This document shows, piece by piece, positions 1 to 4,684 of a stretch of 6,438 nt of DNA (positions are counted from its first letter, which is position 1; every line of letters begins with the position of its first letter). Where the stretch lies: NCBI GenBank assembly GCA_902762335.1, contig CACWNZ010000086.1, positions 1 to 6,438 of the forward strand, in the 5' to 3' direction. Source of the DNA: an uncultured Ruminococcus sp. GTDB lineage: Bacteria; Bacillota; Clostridia; Oscillospirales; Acutalibacteraceae. The position numbers and the translations under genes are program-made. The notes under the pieces were generated by a model, which was not told the DNA's origin, did not search any database, and was given only the letters and a program-made list of their open reading frames with translations.

Positions 1-192
1 GATGTCGTTGTTGGTAAGGTAGTAGCTCCAATTGTGCTCGTTGAGGTCCTCGATGCTCACGTTATATTTCTTCGAAAGGCTGTAGAGCGTCTGACCAGGT
101 TCCACCACGACAAACTGATATTCCGGATAGTCGCGGCACAGTTTTTCCACCGACTTCATGATTTCCTGTGCCGTTTCCTTGACATCTTTTAA
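1..192 (-). pseudogene. Fragment of a LysM-domain protein, cut at both ends
   Basis: Read on the minus strand, this stretch gives one frame containing VVVEPGQTLYSLSKKYNVS followed by IEDLNEHN and then YYLTNND, a clear LysM domain (the family pattern is roughly V-x-x-G-x-T-L-Y-S-I-A-x-K-Y-x-V-S-x-x-x-L-x-x-x-N). LysM domains bind N-acetylglucosamine polymers such as peptidoglycan, usually in cell-wall enzymes or surface proteins. A charged helical segment (KDVKETAQEIMKSVEKL) precedes it. The frame is cut by the window edge inside the LysM domain. Upstream it stays open to a stop at 225-223, but meaningful-looking sequence ends near 190, and the only in-frame ATG (159-157) lies inside the helical part, so no convincing start exists. 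The fragment faces away from the phage operon and abuts the ribosome site of the protease gene. The complementary plus frame is also open, but its translation looks like a shadow. The domain call is firm. Whether this is a broken gene or an assembly join is open. Confidence 0.72.
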
Positions 193-218
193 CGCTTGAA
201 AAAAGGAGTGAAGAATAA

Positions 219-821
219 ATGCCTATTAAATCAGAGCGGCAGTACCGCAGCATGAGCATGACGGTAAAGCCGCAAAAGGAAAAGCTTATAGACACGGATT
301 ACTACGTTGAGGGCTATGCCGCCAATTATGAGCGGTACAAGCTCTTTGATGACTTTAACGGCGATCCCGTTTATGAGCAGTTCAGAAGAGAAAATTTTGA
401 GGGAGTTGACCTCAGTGACGTTATCATGCAGTACGATCACTGCGGAGAGGTCTACGCCCGATGCAAAAACGGTTCCCTTATCGTTCGCACGGACGACAAG
501 GGACTTTTTATTGCCGCAGATCTGGGACGAACTCAGCGCGGCAAAGAGATCTATGAGATGATATCAAAAGGAATGGTGGATAAAATGTCATGGTCGTTTA
601 TTCCCGGAGAGTTTCATTTTGACCGTGACACCCGCACCATAACCTATGACAGCATCAAAAAGATATTTGACGTGTCGGCGGTGTCGATCCCTGCCAATGA
701 CACGACAGATATACATACCCGAAGTCTTGTTGACGGAGAGATCAAAAGGGCTGCGCAGGAGTTGCGCCAAAGGGAAATACTCAAGCTTAAGATCAAGATC
801 AAAACCGTAACAGGAGGTTAA
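219..821 (+). CDS. HK97-family prohead (capsid maturation) protease
   Basis: This 200-residue protein is a phage prohead protease (HK97 gp4 type, peptidase family U35/S78). Such enzymes are packed in the procapsid, where they cut the scaffold-like N-terminus from the major capsid protein and then degrade themselves. Visible family marks are an early EGYAA strand (31-35), the MQYDH segment with the likely catalytic His at 74, a GSL-x-V-x-x-D-x-x-GLFIAADLG stretch (85-103), KMSWSF with the likely nucleophile Ser124, and the closing DVSAVSIPAND element (151-161). The His-Ser spacing of 50 is close to the family's usual value. The length is typical. The ATG at 219 follows AAGGAG (203-208) with a 10-base spacer, and two in-frame ATGs about a dozen residues in lack as good a site. 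The basic, helical C-terminal tail (about 172-196) may be a capsid-targeting or self-cleaved region, which is inference. The capsid gene starts 4 bases after the stop. A portal gene would be expected just upstream and is missing. Confidence 0.93.
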   Translation: MPIKSERQYRSMSMTVKPQKEKLIDTDYYVEGYAANYERYKLFDDFNGDPVYEQFRRENFEGVDLSDVIMQYDHCGEVYARCKNGSLIVRTDDKGLFIAADLGRTQRGKEIYEMISKGMVDKMSWSFIPGEFHFDRDTRTITYDSIKKIFDVSAVSIPANDTTDIHTRSLVDGEIKRAAQELRQREILKLKIKIKTVTGG

Positions 822-825
822 AAAA

Positions 826-1986
826 ATGAGCAGACTACAGGAAATCGAGACAAGACTTGCACAGATAAGACAGGAAGCAGAAGCAGAGGGCGCGGACCTT
901 GAAGCCCTGACCAAAGAGGTTGACGCTCTCACACAGGAAAGAGCGGCAATCATCGAAAAAGAGGAAAGAAGAAAGAGCATACTCGGAAAAATAGCGAACG
1001 GATCTGTCGGTGCGCCCTCCGCACAGCAGCCGCCTCAGACTGCCGACAATGAAGCTCAGCGCAGCGCTTTAGAATTTGTCAAGAACAATCGTATGACAAT
1101 GGAAGTCCCGCAGATGCGTTCCGTGCTTCTTTCCGGCGGTACGATCGCAACACCTACCAAGGTCAGCGGTATCAATGACCTGCCCGGTGGAGTTTGCAGT
1201 ATCGTTGATATGGTCACGGTCGAGGACTGCACAGGCATGAGCGCTGATAAGGTCGCTCTGGTAACAGTGGACAGCTCAGCAAGTGCTAACACTGAGGGCA
1301 GTGCGGCAAGCACAAGCGAGCCGACCTTCGCTTATGTGAGCATTACACCTACCACATACAGCCTGGTGAGTTATGTTTCCAACGAGATCAGGAGACAGTC
1401 GCCCCTTAACTACACAGAAAAAGTAAGAGCTTCAGCTGTCAAGGCTCTCAGACGCAAGGCGGCCGCTATTATCACCACAGCGGCGATCACAAGCACTCAC
1501 GGCACCGAGATAATTGCATCTGCCGTCGGCGCTACAACATTGCGTGATATTGCTCTCGGCTACGGAGCTGATGATGAGGTCGCAGGCAACGCTGTGCTGT
1601 TCCTCAACAAAACAGACCTTGTCGCCTTCGGTGACGTAAGAGGTACCAACGAGAAGAAAGCGGTCTATGAAGTCATACCTGACGCCGACAACCCCAACAC
1701 CGGCATCATCAAGGACGGCGGGCTGAGCGTGAAGTACTGCATCAACCCCAACTGCACGGCTCTCACCGGTACCACCAACACCAGCACTACGGCAACACTT
1801 CCGACCATGTTCTACGGTGTGCCCTCAGCTCTCAAGCTTGACCTTTTCGGCCCCATGGAGATAAAGGCGAGCGAGGATTACAAGTTTGCTGAGGATCTGC
1901 TTGCTGTGCTTGGCAAGGCATCGTTCGGAGCGGGACTTGTCGTCAAGGGCGGCATTGTAAAGGTCAGCCTTGCAAAGGCGACTTGA
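826..1986 (+). CDS. HK97-fold major capsid protein with N-terminal scaffold-like delta domain
   Basis: The 386-residue product is a phage major capsid protein of the HK97 family, the shell subunit. Residues about 2-56 form a strongly charged coiled coil (start MSRLQEIETRLAQIRQEAEA), the usual delta/scaffold domain, followed by a flexible Ala/Pro/Gln linker (57-78). The shell domain probably begins between residues 80 and 105. The exact cleavage point for the upstream protease cannot be read. Residues 146-175 are a Ser/Thr/Ala-rich, lysine-free stretch in the place of the E-loop. The segment YVSNEIRRQSPLNY (183-196) matches the family's 'S-x-E-x-L-x-D' region, and FYGVPSALK plus FGAGLVVKGG near the end fit the P and A domain strands. 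Four cysteines (124, 135, 305, 310) are present, with no evident metal-site pattern. The start is well supported: AGGAGG at 812-817, 8 bases before the ATG. Being next to the protease and connector genes fits the standard head module. Confidence 0.93.
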   Translation: MSRLQEIETRLAQIRQEAEAEGADLEALTKEVDALTQERAAIIEKEERRKSILGKIANGSVGAPSAQQPPQTADNEAQRSALEFVKNNRMTMEVPQMRSVLLSGGTIATPTKVSGINDLPGGVCSIVDMVTVEDCTGMSADKVALVTVDSSASANTEGSAASTSEPTFAYVSITPTTYSLVSYVSNEIRRQSPLNYTEKVRASAVKALRRKAAAIITTAAITSTHGTEIIASAVGATTLRDIALGYGADDEVAGNAVLFLNKTDLVAFGDVRGTNEKKAVYEVIPDADNPNTGIIKDGGLSVKYCINPNCTALTGTTNTSTTATLPTMFYGVPSALKLDLFGPMEIKASEDYKFAEDLLAVLGKASFGAGLVVKGGIVKVSLAKAT

Positions 1987-2010
1987 TAAAAATGAAAGGA
2001 GCGGAGAGAT

Positions 2011-2283
2011 ATGCTTGAAACGATAAAAGCCGCGCTGCATCTGTCCGGAGATGACATGGACGTTGAAGTAAATTCGGACATATCCTCCGCGCTTGAGGAT
2101 ATGCGGCGTGTAGGAGTGACGACTGCCGTTCCCGATACGGAAAGCGCCCTTGTAATAAAATGCGTTGAGCTGTATGTGAAGTGGCAGTATGACTATCTCG
2201 GTCAGGCTGACAGATTCAGGCAGCACTACGAGCGCCTGAGGGACAGTCTGAGTCAGGGGAGTGACTATAATGCAGAGCCTTGA
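2011..2283 (+). CDS. gp6-like head-tail connector protein
   Basis: This 90-residue, mostly helical acidic protein resembles the phage gp6-like head-tail connector family (HK97 gp6 / SPP1 gp15 type), which forms a ring beneath the portal. Supporting features are the start ML-x-x-IKAALHL followed by an acidic DDMDVEVNSDISSALEDM stretch (about 14-31), then a second helix with A-L-V-I-K-C-V-E-L-Y-V-K-W-Q-Y-D (about 46-61). This is the usual two-part pattern of 'K-x-x-L-x-x-x-x-D-D-D' and a later helix ending near a Tyr/Asp pair. The ATG is preceded by AAAGGAG (1995-2001) with a 9-base spacer, 24 bases after the capsid stop. The 3' end overlaps the next gene by 14 bases, suggesting translational coupling. 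Similarity is by pattern and position, since small connectors diverge quickly. Confidence 0.8.
   Translation: MLETIKAALHLSGDDMDVEVNSDISSALEDMRRVGVTTAVPDTESALVIKCVELYVKWQYDYLGQADRFRQHYERLRDSLSQGSDYNAEP
2255..2261 (+). promoter_or_regulatory. Ribosome binding site that decides the adaptor start
   Basis: AGGGGAG lies 8 bases before the ATG at 2270. An in-frame GTG at 2261 overlaps this site and has no ribosome site of its own at the right distance, so ATG 2270 is the better start for the head-tail adaptor gene. The site lies within the end of the connector gene. Confidence 0.7.
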
Positions 2284-2578
2284 ATTCAACAAGCGGGTCA
2301 CGCTGCAGCAGGTCAGGACAGGTACAGGGCATAACCGGACTGACGAAACGATAAAGGAGCTTACTGTCTGGGCAAATGTGCAGGAGCTCTCGATGTCATT
2401 GAAACTGAGCACGGCGAGCGTTGGAATGAGTGCGGACAGAATAGTACATCTCTGGAGGCACGAATTTGAGGGCGGTGCGTACAACCGTGTAATTATCTCC
2501 GGAATCGTCTACCGGATAGAGAGCATAGGCGCAAGCGTCAACGATCAGTTTGTAAAACTGATTGTTGTGAGGGGGTAA
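2270..2578 (+). CDS. Head closure / head-tail adaptor protein (SPP1 gp16-like)
   Basis: The 102-residue product fits the phage head-tail joining (adaptor/stopper) family, small beta-barrel proteins that form the ring below the connector and help hold DNA in the filled head. Family-like marks are the opening LEFNKRVTLQQVRTGTGHNR (family form 'L-x-x-R-I-x-L-x-x-x'), the central VWANVQELS strand (family 'v-W-A-x-v'), and the closing YRIESIGASVNDQFVKLIVV with the typical 'y-x-I-x-x-i-x-x...l-x-l-x-v' barrel strands. I start it at ATG 2270 rather than GTG 2261 because AGGGGAG (2255-2261) sits 8 bases before the ATG and overlaps the GTG. It overlaps the connector stop by 14 bases. Its own last codons carry the ribosome site (AGGGGG, 2570-2575) of the next gene. 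Position between the connector and the gp10-like gene agrees with the call. Confidence 0.82.
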   Translation: MQSLEFNKRVTLQQVRTGTGHNRTDETIKELTVWANVQELSMSLKLSTASVGMSADRIVHLWRHEFEGGAYNRVIISGIVYRIESIGASVNDQFVKLIVVRG

Positions 2579-2582
2579 TATC

Positions 2583-3089
2583 ATGCCCACAGAAGATTTT
2601 ATCACCTGTGATTTTCCCGATCTTGACGGATTTATAAAGCAGCTTGACCTTTTTGACGAGAATGTCAACAAAGCGCTGAGAAATGCAATGAGCTCCTCCG
2701 CCGACATGATCGTGTCCGCACAGAAAAGACTTATCTCGCTTAAATCCCGCCGCCTTGAGGCGCATATAAAAAAGGGAGAGATCAAGACGCTGAAAAACGG
2801 CGGCCTGAGCATAACCACGGGCTATCAGGCCGAGGCGTTCCGGACAGATAGCGACGGTTTCAATGCGGGTGTCGTCGGCATGACCTTTGAGTACGGCCGC
2901 CCCGGCTCGGGGGTCAGGAGCAAGGAAACTATGACACAGACACGTCATGGCAAACGGCTGTCTGTAAGAAAGGGCAAAATTGACGCCGTACCGCATATAA
3001 GAAGGGGCTTTGACGAGACGGTGCAGAAGGCAGCGGAGCACCTGATCGAAGCCTACAACAATGAGGTAAACAGGCTCGGAGGTACATAA
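2583..3089 (+). CDS. HK97 gp10-like head-tail/tail-joining protein
   Basis: This 168-residue protein matches the HK97 gp10-like family, a neck or tail-completion component that normally lies between the adaptor and the tail terminator. Visible marks are the N-terminal LDGFIKQLDLFDENVNKALR helix (about 14-33), a second helix SSSADMIVSAQKRLIS (37-52), the TFEYGRPGSG turn (101-110) corresponding to the family 'E-x-G-t' motif, and the C-terminal AVPHIRRGFDETVQKAAEHL (135-154), matching 'p-x-R-P-F-l-x-p-A-x-d' followed by an amphipathic helix. The middle is very basic (KSRRLEAHIKKGEIKTLKNG, 54-73; RHGKRLSVRKGK, 121-132). Its ATG is 7 bases after AGGGGG (2570-2575), which lies inside the adaptor gene, with only 4 bases between the two genes. 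The start codon and length look sound. The exact structural role in this phage is inferred from the family. Confidence 0.83.
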   Translation: MPTEDFITCDFPDLDGFIKQLDLFDENVNKALRNAMSSSADMIVSAQKRLISLKSRRLEAHIKKGEIKTLKNGGLSITTGYQAEAFRTDSDGFNAGVVGMTFEYGRPGSGVRSKETMTQTRHGKRLSVRKGKIDAVPHIRRGFDETVQKAAEHLIEAYNNEVNRLGGT

Positions 3090-3090
3090 T

Positions 3091-3453
3091 ATGAGTTTTT
3101 TTGAAAAGCTTGACGAGCTGCTGTCCGCACTGGAGATCCCGTGCTATGAGGGACAGCCCGATTTTGGTGAGGAGCCCGAGCCCGAGGCTTTTATCAGCTA
3201 CAATGTCTATGACTATCCTGCCCTGAGCGGCTGCGGAAAGGAGCTTGTGACATGCTATAATGTCACGGTGAATATCTACACATCGGGAGAGAACAGGGCA
3301 GTGATAGCTGATAATATCGCCCATGCCCTGTGGAACCTTGCGGAGCCGGAGGGCTTTGTGCGAAGGGGCGGAAGCTGCGGCTATACGGACGACTATCCCG
3401 ACCATTATCACAGGATCATTGAGATGATCTGTAACTACAATAATAACGAATAA
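3091..3453 (+). CDS. Probable tail terminator / tail completion protein
   Basis: This is a 120-residue acidic protein. Its position, between the gp10-like and major tail genes, is that of the tail terminator (lambda gpU / SPP1 gp17 / DUF3168-like), which caps the tail tube and joins it to the head. The sequence agrees in broad pattern: an N-terminal helix (FFEKLDELLSALEIPCYEG), a FISYNVYD strand near 35-42, a V-T-V-N-I-Y strand (about 58-63) followed by a helix (ENRAVIADNIAHALWNL), then a short final strand (RIIEMICNY). This is the alpha/beta arrangement of that family, but there is no single diagnostic motif, so the call rests largely on gene order. A good ribosome site (GGAGG, 3078-3082) lies 8 bases before the ATG, within the end of the preceding gene, and only one base separates the two genes. 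It could alternatively be called a minor tail protein. Confidence 0.65.
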   Translation: MSFFEKLDELLSALEIPCYEGQPDFGEEPEPEAFISYNVYDYPALSGCGKELVTCYNVTVNIYTSGENRAVIADNIAHALWNLAEPEGFVRRGGSCGYTDDYPDHYHRIIEMICNYNNNE

Positions 3454-3469
3454 ACAGGAGGAAAGAAAA

Positions 3470-4060
3470 ATGCCTACTAACAACACCACGAGCGCAAAGG
3501 CGCCGATCAATGTAACGAAGCTTGTAATGTGGCCTTACACCGAGGCAACAGATACCTACGGCACAGTGTTTGACTTTGATAAGCGTTTCATGACCTATAC
3601 GGACAACCTCGGCTCTAACACCACGCCCCTTTATGGCTGCGGTGTGCAGGTCGATCAGGCAACAAGGATAGGCAAGGGAACGATCACCTACGGTGTACAC
3701 GCCTTCACGAAGGACGAAAGGAACAAGATATTCGGTGAGACTATCGATACCAACGGTGCGGTGGTCACAACGGGCAAGGAGGTCGTTCCCATAGTTGCAA
3801 CGGCGCACGCCGAGGAGCTCAGCAACGGCAAGCTCAATCTGTACAAGTATTTCAAGGTGCAGTTTGCGCCTAACGAGATCAGCACTCAGCAGGTCACGGA
3901 CGGCTCTGTGACCTTCTCTACAACGCAGATACAGGGCACCTACAGCCGTAACGAGAGCCTTAACATGATGAGGGCGATCTACTATAACGCCGACCCGACA
4001 GACGACGCATCGCTTATCAACTCGTGGTTTACGACTGCGACCTATATCGGCGGTACCTGA
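3470..4060 (+). CDS. Major tail (tube) protein
   Basis: The 196-residue product resembles the phi13-type major tail proteins of Firmicutes siphophages, whose hexameric rings stack to form the tail tube. It has many Thr, Asn and Gly residues and is predominantly beta-type. Typical marks are an N-terminal strand INVTKLVMWPY-T-E, the LYGCGVQVDQATRIGKGTITYGV stretch (about 54-76, family 'l-y-a-d-d-x-x-x-e...g-x-l-t-l-g-v'), a loop starting TKDERNKIFG (80-89), and LYKYFKVQFAPNEISTQQ (123-140), matching the conserved 'k-y-x-w-y-l-k-g-x-F-x' region. It has the strongest ribosome site in this half of the operon (AGGAGG, 3456-3461, 8 bases from the ATG), as expected for a protein needed in many copies. 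No extra C-terminal Ig-like domain is present. Its TGA shares one base with the start of the next gene. Family assignment is by pattern and order. Confidence 0.83.
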   Translation: MPTNNTTSAKAPINVTKLVMWPYTEATDTYGTVFDFDKRFMTYTDNLGSNTTPLYGCGVQVDQATRIGKGTITYGVHAFTKDERNKIFGETIDTNGAVVTTGKEVVPIVATAHAEELSNGKLNLYKYFKVQFAPNEISTQQVTDGSVTFSTTQIQGTYSRNESLNMMRAIYYNADPTDDASLINSWFTTATYIGGT

Positions 4061-4611
4061 TGCTCAGGGATATAGACAGCTTCAGCGAGCGCAGGACTAT
4101 CCATATAGCAGGGCGTGAGTACAGCGTAAAGCTCTCGCAGGACGCCCTGCTTTACACGGAAACATTTGTCGGACCATTAGAGGAAGTGTTTGAAGCTCAG
4201 ACGTGGAGCAGGGCTGATATCATACAGCTCTGTATGGCGCTTTTCTGCAGTCTGCCGTCTAACCGCATAGCAGTGAGACAGCGCCGCTGGGATAAGCTGA
4301 GACCCTCAGCGGCCGAGCTTGACGAGCTGATAGAGGAGCGTGATCTGCCCCTTCTGAGCGCAGAGATACTCCGCACGGCTCTGGCGTCGCTGCCTGCCTC
4401 AGTTTCGGACGAGGAGGCCGACAAGGACAAGGCGGTCAATGTAATGACGGAAGGACACATGAGGGCGCTGTATGTTGATGTTCTTCGCCGTCCCGAGGCC
4501 GAGTTCTGGCAGAGCACCAAAAAGGAGATAATTGATCGGATAGACTGTTATCTCGAGGTAAAGGGGCTGAAACAAACGCCTGTCAAGGTCAAGCGTTACG
4601 CAGATGAATAG
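4060..4611 (+). CDS. Tail assembly chaperone (gpG/gpGT-like), single frame
   Basis: This 183-residue protein lies between the tail tube and tape measure genes, the standard place of the tail assembly chaperone, which binds the tape measure protein and recruits tube subunits. The N-terminal two thirds (about 1-115) are helical and G-like. After an acidic linker (SDEEADKDKAVN, 116-127), the C-terminal part has ALYVDVLRRPEAEFWQSTKK (136-155), resembling the 'G-x-x-p-x-E-F-W-x-x-t-P-x-E' element of T-type chaperone domains. In many phages that part is reached only by a ribosomal frameshift, but here it is in the same frame. I start it at ATG 4060, where the upstream TGA and this ATG share one base (TGATG), giving coupled translation. 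A GTG start at 4024 would extend 36 bases into the tail tube gene without a ribosome site. No clear AGGAGG-type site precedes the ATG, consistent with coupling. Confidence 0.75.
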   Translation: MLRDIDSFSERRTIHIAGREYSVKLSQDALLYTETFVGPLEEVFEAQTWSRADIIQLCMALFCSLPSNRIAVRQRRWDKLRPSAAELDELIEERDLPLLSAEILRTALASLPASVSDEEADKDKAVNVMTEGHMRALYVDVLRRPEAEFWQSTKKEIIDRIDCYLEVKGLKQTPVKVKRYADE

Positions 4612-4625
4612 AAACCCCTGATGAT

Positions 4626-4663
4626 GATCCCGCCTGCTGACTTCAGAACAGGCGGGATCTTTT
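4626..4663 (+). terminator. Terminator-like hairpin before the tape measure gene
   Basis: GATCCCGCCTG (4626-4636) and CAGGCGGGATC (4649-4659) form a perfect 11-base-pair stem, followed at once by TTTT (4660-4663). The 12-base loop contains CTG/CAG (4637-4639 with 4644-4646), which can extend the stem with a two-A bulge and a four-base loop. It lies 14 bases after the chaperone stop and 21 bases before the tape measure start. The stem is strong but the T run is short, so it may be a partial terminator or an RNA end-protecting hairpin that lowers tape measure expression compared with the tail tube gene. That role is inference. Confidence 0.7.
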
Positions 4664-4684
4664 GTATAGAAGGACGGTGAAAAA

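Noticed and set aside
1..192. Plus-strand open frame ending at TAA 190-192, considered as the portal C-terminus
   Set aside because: The translation is a Val/Leu/Phe/His-rich string with no portal-like acidic or Gln-rich tail, and it is exactly codon-opposite to the LysM frame, which explains why it is open.
62..295. Minus-strand open frame (77 codons) overlapping the protease start
   Set aside because: Its frame differs from the LysM frame, it overlaps the well-supported protease gene, and its Cys/Gly/Ser-rich translation resembles nothing known to me.
1738..1755. Cys pair (C305, C310) in the capsid protein as a possible zinc site
   Set aside because: There is no matching second Cys or His pair nearby. 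The other cysteines are at 124 and 135, so a metal knuckle is not supported by sequence alone.
2266..2271. TATAAT, a perfect -10 box
   Set aside because: It lies in the overlap of the connector and adaptor genes, immediately before the adaptor ATG, with no suitable -35 element upstream. It is better explained as codons and ribosome-site spacer.
1825..2484. Long minus-strand open frame (219 codons)
   Set aside because: It runs antisense to the capsid 3' end, connector and adaptor genes, has a low-complexity Ser/Leu/Cys-rich translation with no recognisable domain, and crosses real gene boundaries. It is a shadow of the plus-strand genes.
2929..3510. Minus-strand open frame with hydrophobic start (193 codons)
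   Set aside because: It is antisense to the gp10-like and tail terminator genes. The hydrophobic start comes from the complement of the tail tube gene's early codons, and no ribosome site precedes it.
4516..4524. CCAAAAAGG as a possible -1 frameshift site in the tail chaperone gene
   Set aside because: In phase it reads ACC AAA AAG, which is not an X-XXY-YYZ heptamer, and the -1 frame gives no useful extension past 4607. The T-like domain is already in frame.
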